The notes below the pieces were generated by a model. The model was given only the letters and a program-made list of their open reading frames with translations. It made no database searches and was not told the DNA's origin. Position numbers and translations under genes: made by a program. 64,000 nucleotides of DNA from Saprospiraceae bacterium (lineage in GTDB: Bacteria > Bacteroidota > Bacteroidia > Chitinophagales > Saprospiraceae), in contig JADJNW010000001.1 in NCBI GenBank assembly GCA_016714085.1, positions 496,001 to 560,000 on the forward strand, in the 5' to 3' direction. Shown here piece by piece: positions 16,894-25,663 of the stretch; position 1 is the first letter of the stretch, and each line of letters starts with the position of its first letter.

Positions 16894-19491
16894 CTATTCT
16901 CTTTGACCAACAGGAGCAGGGCGATCCGTTGCACCATTACTAATCGTATGCCCCAGAAAAATAGCATTCATAAATAATTTATTCGTGCCAAACCAAAATG
17001 CCCGGAAATTAGGATTATCCGCAAAATTGATTACTTTTCCTCCTCCTACGCCAGTCACCGTGATATAAGCAGAATTTTTAATGCCTTCCAAATTATTTTT
17101 ATTGGCGTAGCCACTCAATAATGGATTCGCGGTATGCACCAAAGGCGTGGCGTATATATTTTTCGCGGGTTCTACAAAGAAATTGCCTTCGCGGTACACC
17201 GGCATTTTGTCACGATGCAATCCAAAACAAAGCGGATGCGACAAATCGAGTTGGGCCTCAAAAATAGAACCCGGAATGCTGGATGCACCAAAATCTTCCT
17301 GCATTTGACCGTAAGCACGACGCCCGGCGTTATCATTATTCCCACCGCTGCGCTTGGTTTCTACAGAAGATAAACCTTTTCCTCGAAGCCATTGCGTAGC
17401 ATTTTGCATCGCAACGATTGTACCTCCACCTTGCAGCCAGTCGCGCAGGCGATCTACGCCGCTCTGTGAAATATCATTATAATTACCGCTGGCCATTACA
17501 ATCACATTATAACGATCCAGATCAAAGCGATTGAATGAGCCTATATCTCCTTTTGTAACAGCAATCTGGTAACGCTGATCCAGCAAATGCCAAACCTCGC
17601 CTATATCATTAGAATTGACGCCGCTGCCTATTAACAATAAAATTTTCGGTTGCTCCAAAAGCGCAAAATTGCGACTTCCCAAATCAATGCCGTTCGGCGT
17701 CAAGCCTGTGCCCGCAGCATCTATCGATACGCCAAATTTAGCAGAAGCCTCTTGCATCAATTGATAAATTTCATCCGCATTTTTGGTTTGCCCTTGCACC
17801 ACCGGAATCATCACCGTACCCGCGCTGTATTCTTTATTCCCATCGGAAAAGCTCTCCATGGCGACCTTTGCACGTAAGCCGCGTTCCATCAAATAATTCG
17901 CTACCGCTGGCGCGTAATAATGATCCCAATTCAATAAATAAGCATAATTGCTGCGTTTTACGCTGCCTGTCATTTGAGGCACTTTCTCTAATTTACTACC
18001 TTTCAAACTTCCATCCCCAAGGCCGGCATAAGGCAGGTTGAATGCCATCGGCAATGTCCAGGAGGAAATATCATAAAATAGGCTATCTTCAAAGGTCAAC
18101 TGTGTTTCAAAAATGCCCCGAATGAGTTTGTACTGGGGTTGGTCGGTCGGCACGACGTAAGCACTACCCGGATCAAAGGTATTCCCAGCAGCGGTCGTTT
18201 TTTTCGACAATTCATAAACTTCGATCTTGTGCATCAGCAAAATATCCAAAAAATGATTCACGCGTGCCGGATCATATTTATCACCAAAAACATAAGCACG
18301 TACTTTATCAGCCTTGGCTTCGTTCATTGCATTTTTATAAAAATCGCGTTGATACTCCAGCAATTCCTGGCGCATTTCTGTCAGAGCCTTGTGCGTGGAA
18401 AGCGCCGTCGTTACTTGATTTCGGATCGTAGCAGGGAAAGTCAGAATCCCGTTATCGCTTTCTTGCGCGTGCCCACGCGAACTGGCTTGTTCAAACAAAA
18501 TACCAATCGCACCATTTGCATCAGGATAGGTCGAGCCTTTGCCGTAGTAAAAATCGTCATAACTTTCTTGCGTAAAGTACAGCGAACCAATTTTATCTAA
18601 GGCCGCAGCATGATAATTCCCAATTTTGCCAGTCAATTCCTGATTGCGTTTGGGCGTGATCGGATTCGTACGAGAAGGTACGCCTGGCATAAAGAAAAAA
18701 GTTGAACTCGTGCCTTGTTCGTGATGATCGGTCAGCACATTTGGCTTCCATTCATGAAAAGTCTTAATGCGGCCGCGGCTTTCAGGGTGTTGCACTGGTA
18801 GCCAGTCACGGTTCAGGTCGAACCAATAGTGATTCGTACGCCCGCCGGGCCAAGCTTCGCTGTATTCGCGGTCGGCAGGATCGGCGGTCACATTATAATT
18901 TTTATGCACGGTTGCCCAACTTGCAAAACGGTTGAAGCCATCAGGATTATAACAAGGATCGAACAAAATAACTACATTATTCAGCAATTGCTCGATTTCA
19001 GGGCTTTTCCCCGCCGCTAAATAGTAAGCTACTAAAGGGGCAGCGTTGCCACCACTCGGCTCATTGCCATGAATGCTAAAGCCTTGATACAAAACTGCTG
19101 GCGTGCCTGCCAAATCAACACTCCCAGACCTTACGGGATCCGCCAATGCTTGATGACGCATTTTAATATCTTCGATGCGTTGTTGATTCTGTTCAGATGT
19201 AATAATCAAATACACCGAAGGGCGTTGCTCATAACTTCGAGCGTATTCTACTAACTGGATGCGTGGCGACTTTTCAGCCAGCATTTTGATGTATTGATAT
19301 TGACGATCATGCGTCAAGTGCCATTCTCCAATTTGGAAGCCAAAAAATTGCTCCGGCGTCGGGATGTTTTGATCGTATGTAATGTCCGGCAAGTAATAAG
19401 TCAAAGGATGTTTATTGGAAATGGGCTGCGCATAAGTATCTGAAATTGAATAAAATAATATGAGCGCAAACAAGAATAAGAGTTTTTTCAT
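16894..19491 (-). CDS. M14 family zinc carboxypeptidase, exported
   Basis: An 865-residue secreted metallopeptidase. The signal peptide is MKKLLFLFALILFYSISDTYA. The M14 domain shows the zinc ligands H141-G-N-E144 in SIHGNEPSG and the third zinc His in TDHHEQGT, with the substrate-binding blocks NPDGFNRF, DLNRDWLP and the catalytic Glu region GILFEQASSRG. The second half (from about residue 400) is a large domain with a Rossmann-like segment (ILLLIGSGVNSNDIGEVW, RDWLQGGGTIVAMQNAT) that resembles class I glutamine-amidotransferase-like domains found behind M14 domains in Bacteroidota. It probably degrades peptides in the periplasm or outside the cell. It is monocistronic on this strand. Confidence 0.9.
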   Translation of the reverse strand: MKKLLFLFALILFYSISDTYAQPISNKHPLTYYLPDITYDQNIPTPEQFFGFQIGEWHLTHDRQYQYIKMLAEKSPRIQLVEYARSYEQRPSVYLIITSEQNQQRIEDIKMRHQALADPVRSGSVDLAGTPAVLYQGFSIHGNEPSGGNAAPLVAYYLAAGKSPEIEQLLNNVVILFDPCYNPDGFNRFASWATVHKNYNVTADPADREYSEAWPGGRTNHYWFDLNRDWLPVQHPESRGRIKTFHEWKPNVLTDHHEQGTSSTFFFMPGVPSRTNPITPKRNQELTGKIGNYHAAALDKIGSLYFTQESYDDFYYGKGSTYPDANGAIGILFEQASSRGHAQESDNGILTFPATIRNQVTTALSTHKALTEMRQELLEYQRDFYKNAMNEAKADKVRAYVFGDKYDPARVNHFLDILLMHKIEVYELSKKTTAAGNTFDPGSAYVVPTDQPQYKLIRGIFETQLTFEDSLFYDISSWTLPMAFNLPYAGLGDGSLKGSKLEKVPQMTGSVKRSNYAYLLNWDHYYAPAVANYLMERGLRAKVAMESFSDGNKEYSAGTVMIPVVQGQTKNADEIYQLMQEASAKFGVSIDAAGTGLTPNGIDLGSRNFALLEQPKILLLIGSGVNSNDIGEVWHLLDQRYQIAVTKGDIGSFNRFDLDRYNVIVMASGNYNDISQSGVDRLRDWLQGGGTIVAMQNATQWLRGKGLSSVETKRSGGNNDNAGRRAYGQMQEDFGASSIPGSIFEAQLDLSHPLCFGLHRDKMPVYREGNFFVEPAKNIYATPLVHTANPLLSGYANKNNLEGIKNSAYITVTGVGGGKVINFADNPNFRAFWFGTNKLFMNAIFLGHTISNGATDRPAPVGQRE

Positions 19492-19727
19492 CAGGTATCG
19501 CTTTTTTGAATTTGCAAAATAAATATCAGGGATTTGACACGCTGAAAGACTTTAACTTTCAAATTGCAAATCGGATTTTCTTCTGAAAGCGTTCGGTAAA
19601 AATACAAATTGTTCGCAGCGGTGAGAAAAAGTAATGCGCTTTTGTTAAAAAACACTGAATATCAAGCGAATCGTGTGATTGTTTTATGCTTAGCTTTTGA
19701 AATAACTCCGCCGAATAACATTCGGCG

Positions 19728-20091
19728 CTACTCCACATACTGCTGCCGTACCACTAAGGCATAAAAATCATTTTCCACTTCCAGATAGCCCTGATCATAG
19801 CAAAAGCGATACATATTACCAGATTTCGTCACGTATTCATTGGTGAAATAGCTAAATTTAAAGCCTCGTTCCAGCAACTTATCTCTGTGCACTTTGGTCT
19901 TGCCATCAGGATTCAACTCAGCGAGAATGCGGCGATTCTTGCGCAGGATGTTATTGATATTGCGAATAAAATTAGTCGCGTCGCTGTTCAAGCGATTGTT
20001 ATAAGCGCTGCGGCATTGGTCGGAGCAAAAGCGTTTGTCGGGGCGCCCGATGATTTCTTCTCCGCATTCGATGCAGGTCTTTTTTTTTCAT
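19728..20091 (-). CDS. Small zinc-ribbon protein, frame broken by an A9 run after the start codon
   Basis: This is a Bacteroidota-conserved protein of unknown function. From ATG 20089-20091 the expected peptide is MKKKTCIECGEEIIGRPDKR, then FCSDQCRSAYNNRL and the body LNSDATNFIRNINNILRKNR...GYLEVENDFYALVVRQQYVE. Two CxxC/CxxxC knuckles (CIEC, CSDQC) form a zinc ribbon. The start codon is followed by nine A residues on the coding strand (20080-20088); only eight keep the frame, so the first 30 codons and the rest are in different frames. A homopolymer miscount is the simplest explanation; slippage at this A9 could also make it phase-variable. It is a stand-alone gene, divergent from arsR. Confidence 0.7.
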
Positions 20092-20207
20092 ATCTGTCTT
20101 TGGTCTGTTAATCAAATTTCATCTGGTTTTGTCCTGCCGTTTGATGATTAAATTTAGACGTTTCCAGCGGCTGTAAGTAACTTTTTTTAAAAAATTTTCC
20201 AAAAAAC

Positions 20208-20243
20208 TTGACTCTGAGATTTTATTCATCGTATATTTGCGAT
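20208..20243 (+). promoter_or_regulatory. Promoter and ArsR operator of the ars cluster
   Basis: TTG (20208-20210) and TATATTTG (20232-20239, perfect match to TAnnTTTG) are 21 bases apart. The -7 box lies inside the imperfect palindrome ATCGTATATTTGCGAT (20228-20243), a good candidate for ArsR binding that would block the promoter. The start codon of arsR is 22 bases downstream. Confidence 0.65.
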
Positions 20244-20261
20244 ATAAATTAAAATCGAATA

Positions 20262-20588
20262 ATGGCGATAAATAAAAGTTTAGAATTTTCAAAGGAATTG
20301 GTGGAGTTGGCAGAATTTGCCAAAGCATTGTCCCACCCGGCGCGGATTGCGATTTTGCAAACCTTAGCGGAAAAACAAATGTGCATCTGTGGCGAAATTG
20401 TAGAAGTACTGCCGCTGGCGCAGGCTACGGTTTCCCAGCATTTGAAAGAATTAAAAAACGCTGGCTTGATCAAAGGCGAAATCGAAGGTAAAAAATCTTG
20501 CTATTGCATTGATTGGGAAGCTTTTGATCGTTTTACCGACAAAATGAATTCCATGTTTAAAGATTTATCAAATCAACAATGTTGCTAA
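20262..20588 (+). CDS. arsR: ArsR-family arsenic-responsive repressor
   Basis: A 108-residue winged-helix repressor of the ArsR/SmtB family. The helix-turn-helix is at residues 45-70 (VEVLPLAQATVSQHLKELKNAGL). Possible As(III) ligands are Cys41 and Cys43 (MCICGE, where classical ArsR has ELCVCDL), Cys80/Cys82 (KSCYC) and the terminal Cys107-Cys108. Arsenite binding should release the DNA and open the cluster. It is followed after 28 bases by arsM. The operator overlapping its own promoter indicates autoregulation. Confidence 0.92.
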   Translation: MAINKSLEFSKELVELAEFAKALSHPARIAILQTLAEKQMCICGEIVEVLPLAQATVSQHLKELKNAGLIKGEIEGKKSCYCIDWEAFDRFTDKMNSMFKDLSNQQCC

Positions 20589-20616
20589 ATTATAAACAAA
20601 TAAAAATCATCCGTTT

Positions 20617-21453
20617 ATGAAAACAGAATTGGAACTAAAAGAACTGGTTCGCCAGAAATATTCAGAGCTTGCCCTCCAGGAGAAATCACTCGACGACAAC
20701 GGCTGCTGCGGCACGACGGCTTGCTGCGGCGATGTTTACAATGTAATGGCCGACGACTACACCCAACTGGAGGGCTATAATCCTGATGCCGATTTGAATC
20801 TTGGCTGCGGTTTGCCGACACAATTTGCTAAAATCAAACCCGGTGATACCGTTATAGATCTGGGTTCCGGCGCTGGAAATGATGTGTTTATCGCTCGACA
20901 CGAAACGGGCGAAAGCGGCAAGGTGATTGGCATTGACTTTACTGAAACTATGATTGCAAAAGCGCGTCAGAACGCAGAGAAACTGGGCTTTAATAATGTT
21001 GAATTCCGCTATGGCGACATCGAGGAAATGCCTGTTGGCGCTAATATTGCCAATGTAATTGTCAGCAATTGTGTATTGAATCTGGTGCCAAACAAAGCCA
21101 ATGTTTTCAAGGAAATCATGCGCGTGCTCAAGCCTGGTGGGCATTTCAGCATTTCTGATATTGTATTGGTTGGCGACTTACCGAAAGATTTACAGGAAGC
21201 AGCCGAGATGTACGCGGGCTGCGTGTCTGGCGCAATTCAGAAAGAAGAATATTTGGGATTGATTCGTCAGACGGGCTTTGAAAGTATAGAGTTGCAGAAA
21301 GAAAAGGCAATCATCGTTCCCGATGATATTCTGCTGCAATACATCAGCGAAGCGGATTTAAAGACCTTCAAAGAGAGTGAAATCGGCATTTATAGCATCA
21401 CGGTGTTTGCCCGCAAACCTGAGTGCTGTGAACCCGGCAATGGTTGTTGTTAA
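20617..21453 (+). CDS. arsM: Arsenite S-adenosylmethionine methyltransferase
   Basis: A 278-residue class I SAM methyltransferase that methylates As(III) to volatile or exportable species. SAM-binding motif DLGSGAGND lies at 81-89, with GIDFTETM and GDIEEMP following. The three catalytic/arsenic-binding cysteines of ArsM are present as C64 (LGCGLP), C152 (SNCVLNLVP) and C202 (AGCVSGAI). Extra Cys pairs (GCCGTTACCGD near residue 30; CCEPGNGCC at the C-terminus) are typical of bacterial ArsM. It lies directly behind arsR. A terminator follows it, so the transporter may be expressed partly from its own promoter. Confidence 0.94.
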   Translation: MKTELELKELVRQKYSELALQEKSLDDNGCCGTTACCGDVYNVMADDYTQLEGYNPDADLNLGCGLPTQFAKIKPGDTVIDLGSGAGNDVFIARHETGESGKVIGIDFTETMIAKARQNAEKLGFNNVEFRYGDIEEMPVGANIANVIVSNCVLNLVPNKANVFKEIMRVLKPGGHFSISDIVLVGDLPKDLQEAAEMYAGCVSGAIQKEEYLGLIRQTGFESIELQKEKAIIVPDDILLQYISEADLKTFKESEIGIYSITVFARKPECCEPGNGCC

Positions 21454-21464
21454 TTAAAATCTGA

Positions 21465-21500
21465 GAAGCCATTTTTATCCAAATGGCTTCTTTTATTTTA
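21465..21500 (+). terminator. Terminator between arsM and acr3
   Basis: The perfect 10-bp stem GAAGCCATTT / AAATGGCTTC with a 6-base loop is followed by TTTTATTTTATTTT. It splits the ars cluster into arsR-arsM and the transporter plus phosphatase. Confidence 0.85.
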
Positions 21501-21537
21501 TTTTACATTGAAAATGAATTAGAAACGCATATATAAT

Positions 21538-22605
21538 ATGTCAAATATTATAAACACGTCCCCACGAAAACGCTTGTCTTTTCTTGACCGTTATCTCACA
21601 CTTTGGATATTTCTGGCGATGGCAATAGGCGTGGGCATTGGATATTTTGTACCAGGAACTGCCAATTTTATTAATTCTTTTTCTAAAGATTCTACCAACA
21701 TTCCAATAGCGATTGGTTTAATTTTGATGATGTATCCACCTTTGGCAAAAGTAGATTATCAAATGCTGCCTCAGGTTTTCAGGAATACCAAAATATTAGG
21801 TATTTCACTATTACTTAACTGGTTGATTGGACCTGTTTTAATGTTTATCCTGGCAATTATTTTTTTGCGAGACTACCCGGTCTATATGACAGGGCTTATC
21901 CTCATAGGTTTAGCGCGTTGTATCGCTATGGTGATTGTCTGGAATGATCTCGCCGAGGGCAGCCGCGAGTATGGCGCAGGTTTAGTAGCATTAAACAGCA
22001 TTTTTCAGGTGTTTTTTTATAGTTTTTATGCCTGGTTATTTATTACAAAACTGCCGCCATTATTGGGTTTTGAAGGGGTAATTGTGAATATTTCCATTGC
22101 CACCGTTGCCTAAAGCGTAGCCATTTATCTTGGCATTCCGTTTGTAGCGGGTTTTCTAAGCCGTTGGCTATTAATAAAATACAAAGGAGAAGCCTGGTAT
22201 CAGACAAAATTTGTTCCTGTTATCTCTCCTATTACATTGATCGCGCTTTTATTTACTATTATTATAATGTTTAGCTTAAAAGGTGAATTAATTGTACAAA
22301 TTCCGCTTGATGTATTGCGCATCGCCGTTCCGCTACTTATTTACTTTGGCATCATGTTTTTGGTGAGCTTTTTTATTGCCAGAGCGCTGGGCGCCGATTA
22401 CTCCAAAAACGCTTCTATTTCATTTACGGCGGCGGGTAATAATTTTGAACTGGCGATTGCCGTGGCGATTGGCGTGTTTGGTATCAATTCCGGGCAGGCA
22501 TTTGCAGGCGTAATTGGACCTTTAGTAGAAGTACCCGCGCTGATTGCATTAGTAAATGTGGCATTCTGGTTGCGGCATAAATTTTATCCTATATCAAAAT
22601 CTTAA
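21538..22605 (+). CDS. acr3: ACR3-type arsenite efflux transporter, interrupted by an in-frame TAA
   Basis: An inner-membrane As(III) exporter of the ACR3 family with about ten transmembrane helices (355 codons). Family blocks are GLILMMYPPLAKVDY, ILIGLARCIAMVIVWNDLAEG and, in the second half, FTAAGNNFELAIAVAIGVFGI. The frame is uninterrupted except for TAA at 22111-22113 (ATVA-stop-SVAIYLGIPF). Relatives have a sense codon there (often AKSV), so AAA or CAA to TAA, one substitution, explains it. No indel is needed. Either this strain makes a truncated non-functional pump or the base is an error. It lies downstream of the arsM terminator; its 5' side has TTG-N19-TATATAAT, a partial promoter match ending at the start codon. 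Confidence 0.88.
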
Positions 22606-22701
22606 TAAGATTATTTTATCAGTTAAATAATTAAATTTTTGTTATGCAATGACTTAAATATTATATTCTAATTTCACCACAATAATAATTTCAATTACAT
22701 C

Positions 22702-23430
22702 ATGAAAACATTCTCAACCCTTTTAATCATCTTAATCAGTTTAGTTATGAGCAGCTTTTCCATTATTAAAAAACCTAATTTTTACAAAAAATTACAAAAT
22801 TATTGCGAAACATTAAGCGATGAATTTGATCAAATTGATGCGGAAAGAAAAGCAGCATTGGAAGAAATCGGCGATTATATTTTTGAAAAGAATAAAGCCG
22901 GAGAGTCCGTAAAAATGACGGTTATCTGCACGCACAATTCCCGTCGGAGTCACATGGGTCAGCTTTGGCTGGAAGCAGCAGCGGCCTGGTACGGCGTGGA
23001 AAATGTGCAAGGATTTTCGGGCGGCACAGAGGCTACAGCGTTTAATCCCAGGGCAGTAGCCGCAATGAAGCGCGCAGGTTTTTCGATTGCCAAAACGTAT
23101 GATAATGCCAACCCAAGATACCAGGCAAAATTAAGCAGGGCATTGGAGCCGATTATCATGTTTTCTAAACGTTATGATGATGCTTTTAATCCCAATAAAA
23201 ATTTCGCGGCGGTGATGGTTTGCTCCGAAGCAGATGCCTCTTGCCCAATCGTGTCGGGGGCGGAGGAGCGTTTTGCGATTCCTTATGAAGACCCAAAACA
23301 TTATGATAACACCCCATCAGAACAGGATAAATATGATGAGCGTTGCCGCCAGATTGCGCGGGAATTTTTTTACATGATGGCTTACACAAAACAAAAATTA
23401 GTAAATGAACAAGAAAATATTAGTAATTAA
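22702..23430 (+). CDS. Low-molecular-weight phosphatase/arsenate-reductase-like protein with signal peptide
   Basis: A 242-residue protein whose core is an LMW protein-tyrosine-phosphatase fold with the P-loop V-I-C76-T-H-N-S-R-R82-S-H (CX5R), like thioredoxin-coupled ArsC enzymes. Its place at the end of the ars cluster suggests arsenate reduction or handling. Unlike ArsC it begins with a Sec-type hydrophobic leader (MKTFSTLLIILISLVMSSFS), so it may be periplasmic or membrane-anchored, where classic arsenate reduction is not expected. It is longer than ArsC (about 130-140 residues) through an N-terminal helical region and a C-terminal extension (YDERCRQIAREFFYMM). The exact substrate is uncertain. 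Confidence 0.8.
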   Translation: MKTFSTLLIILISLVMSSFSIIKKPNFYKKLQNYCETLSDEFDQIDAERKAALEEIGDYIFEKNKAGESVKMTVICTHNSRRSHMGQLWLEAAAAWYGVENVQGFSGGTEATAFNPRAVAAMKRAGFSIAKTYDNANPRYQAKLSRALEPIIMFSKRYDDAFNPNKNFAAVMVCSEADASCPIVSGAEERFAIPYEDPKHYDNTPSEQDKYDERCRQIAREFFYMMAYTKQKLVNEQENISN

Positions 23431-23457
23431 ATTATAATATCATAAAATTATTTCCAG

Positions 23458-23490
23458 AAGCGCTGTGCATATACTGTCCGGCGCTTTTTA
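23458..23490. terminator. Bidirectional terminator between convergent genes
   Basis: The stem AAGCGC (23458-23463) / GCGCTT (23481-23486) is followed by TTTTATT. It ends the ars cluster on the plus strand; the minus-strand gene stops at its right edge. Confidence 0.55.
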
Positions 23491-24156
23491 TTAATATTTA
23501 TTCAACTGCATAATCGCCTCATTCGTGCGCTCTTGCAAGAATTGCTCTTGCTGATATAACTCATTAAAATAAATTTTTAATAAAGCAAGGCGTTGTAAAG
23601 TTAATGTAGAATCAAAATTATCAGCACTCATATAAAAACGCGCAATCTCTTTCCAAGTAATTTCCACGCCATCTTCCTGCAGTTCATATACATTTGCCAA
23701 AGCATATATTGCTTCCTCTTTAAAAAGCCCTACCGAACCGGAAAGCTGTGCGGTGTTCCAAGCTGTGGAACGCAATTCCGGTGGATTGATACCACGTCTA
23801 AGAACCTGTCCAGCAATTGATAACACACCTGAATTTAAATCTATATTTGTTTTTAATAAACTGTCCAATTGCTTTGTAGCACGCGCGTGGTAGGGTATTA
23901 CATTTTCCAATTGGTCGGCATTATGCTGCAATTCCTGCAAGATCATGTGCATTGATTTTTGTCGTTGAGCGGTTTGCTCTTGTCCTTTGCGCCATTCATT
24001 GATAAATAAGGCAAGTAAAATGCTGAAAATAATGAGAATGGATTCAAAAATAAGCTTGCGCCCATCTATTCGCTGAAACCAGCGATGGCGCTTATTTGGC
24101 GACAATTCTTGTACAATTTCTGTTTCTGGTGAAGATGTCTCGACAGAGGTTTTCAT
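23491..24156 (-). CDS. Single-TM hypothetical protein (DUF6090-like)
   Basis: A 221-residue protein: a polar N-terminus of about 35 residues, one transmembrane helix (LIFESILIIFSILLALFINEW), then a long helical, probably periplasmic region (QRQKSMHMILQELQHNADQLENVI). The pattern GRKLIFESILIIFSILLALFINEWR is typical of a Bacteroidota group annotated as DUF6090-like; the function is unknown. It starts 9 bases after the stop of the DinB-like gene, so the two are probably one transcript. Confidence 0.65.
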   Translation of the reverse strand: MKTSVETSSPETEIVQELSPNKRHRWFQRIDGRKLIFESILIIFSILLALFINEWRKGQEQTAQRQKSMHMILQELQHNADQLENVIPYHARATKQLDSLLKTNIDLNSGVLSIAGQVLRRGINPPELRSTAWNTAQLSGSVGLFKEEAIYALANVYELQEDGVEITWKEIARFYMSADNFDSTLTLQRLALLKIYFNELYQQEQFLQERTNEAIMQLNKY

Positions 24157-24165
24157 AGCTAAACT

Positions 24166-24720
24166 TTATGGAAATTCAAATAATTCCATAACACGCTTTG
24201 CCTGCAAAAAGTGCCGCTCTTCGTGGTTGGTGAGCAATTTAAATGTATTTCCCAGTGAATAAGTAACAAATTTTGCCACAGGTGAAGTAATAATAATGTT
24301 ATGATCTGCTCCATCCAAGCGCTGGAAATATTGAATCAACTGCTCGTTATTTTTTACAAAATTGCTTAAAATAGCAGTAGGAATCTGGCTTTGAGAAGGT
24401 TCAAAAACAGGAAAAGTTTTGGTTTTATCTTTGTTGCTGGGCGCCAAAGCTTTTACAATCGTATTACCCCATACCTTAGGCATGAATGGCAATCGCTCCC
24501 AAAACGTCTTTTTCTTTGTACTATTAAGAATGGAATCAAAAATCGGAAAATATAAACGGTTCGACACGATCAAATGATCGAGGGATTGACCCACGCTCCA
24601 ACTGTCAGCATTGGGTTTCCAGTTGAGTTGCATTTCATTTAAATTCTCAAAAGCAAACATAGCATCTTCGCTCACTTGCTGAATCCGATCAATGCACTCA
24701 CTAAGATAAGGATGATTCAT
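24166..24720 (-). CDS. DinB-family four-helix protein
   Basis: A 184-residue DinB/YfiT-like protein. The conserved first segment (ADSWSVGQSLDHLIVSN) supplies the first metal His, and the C-terminal helix NHEERHFLQAKRVMEL supplies the others, giving a three-His metal site as in bacillithiol/mycothiol-dependent DinB enzymes. The thiol-transferase role is a family-level inference only. It is upstream of and nearly adjacent to the single-TM protein. Confidence 0.8.
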   Translation of the reverse strand: MNHPYLSECIDRIQQVSEDAMFAFENLNEMQLNWKPNADSWSVGQSLDHLIVSNRLYFPIFDSILNSTKKKTFWERLPFMPKVWGNTIVKALAPSNKDKTKTFPVFEPSQSQIPTAILSNFVKNNEQLIQYFQRLDGADHNIIITSPVAKFVTYSLGNTFKLLTNHEERHFLQAKRVMELFEFP

Positions 24721-24780
24721 AATATGTGAAATCTTTACATCAAAGATAAAGATTTCACAATCAAATGGTTCGCCTAGCTT

Positions 24781-25485
24781 TTAAAAATTAACTCTTCGCA
24801 CCTCACCGCCAATAAATTTGCGGTGGTAGCGCTCGTCTGGTTCTCCTTTATACTCAACCTGCCCTCCAAGACTGGCGTACGCGTCCAGGCTTTCGCGGGC
24901 TACAATCTCGACCTCACCACCTGTGCCTGCGCGTGCGTAAGTATTTTTGCATTCCAGATCAAATGCTCTGTATTGCCCACCCGTATTGGCTTGCGCCTTT
25001 TGGTTATCCACTTCTCCTTTCAGACTCAAGATGCCGCCTTCTGTTGCACTGCCTTCAAGCTTATTGGCTTTTACCTGCAAGCTGACCTGAGCGCCGCTAC
25101 CTGCACGCACTTCAACCAAGTCGCCTGTAATAATTTCATCAGATTCAATCTGCGCTCCAGCGTTGGCGCGGATCGACCGCAATTCTTTGAACGTAACGGT
25201 GATGCGAACGCGCTCATTTTTATTTTTATAAAAAATAGAATTAAGCAGGCTCAATTTGAGGGTTTGCCCTTTTACACTTATGTTGACCTCATCCTCAGGA
25301 ATACCGTAGGTTTGCATAACTGCTTTCTCCGCATCGCCTTTTACCAATACTACTTCAATATTGCCGGCAACGGAAATCTCATCGAAATAATCTAATTTGT
25401 AATCTGACTGCGCAGTCGAGTGACCAATTGACCAGGTGGACAGGAGCGCTAATAAGGATAGTCGAATGAAAAATATCTTTTTCAT
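24781..25485 (-). CDS. Head-GIN domain (DUF2807) exported protein
   Basis: A 234-residue protein with a signal peptide (MKKIFFIRLSLLALLSTWSIGHS). The mature part is a right-handed parallel beta-helix-like series of short repeats (GAQIESDEIITGDLVEVRAGSG.., EGGILSLKGEVDNQ, TGGEVEIVARES), the DUF2807/head-GIN fold, once called putative auto-transporter adhesin. Location is probably periplasmic or at the cell surface. The function is unknown. Confidence 0.82.
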   Translation of the reverse strand: MKKIFFIRLSLLALLSTWSIGHSTAQSDYKLDYFDEISVAGNIEVVLVKGDAEKAVMQTYGIPEDEVNISVKGQTLKLSLLNSIFYKNKNERVRITVTFKELRSIRANAGAQIESDEIITGDLVEVRAGSGAQVSLQVKANKLEGSATEGGILSLKGEVDNQKAQANTGGQYRAFDLECKNTYARAGTGGEVEIVARESLDAYASLGGQVEYKGEPDERYHRKFIGGEVRRVNF

Positions 25486-25663
25486 GGTTTGCTTTTATTG
25501 ATAAGATGCAATTTTAAACGCTTCGCCCCTATTCCAGAGTTGATTTTCAATTCTTTAATGCGGATAAGTAAGTGCTTGTTCTAAAAGAATTATAACTTTC
25601 ACTCAGGATAAATCTCTGATTTTTAATACCTTGCAAAATGATCAATGGTTAATGATCAATTGC

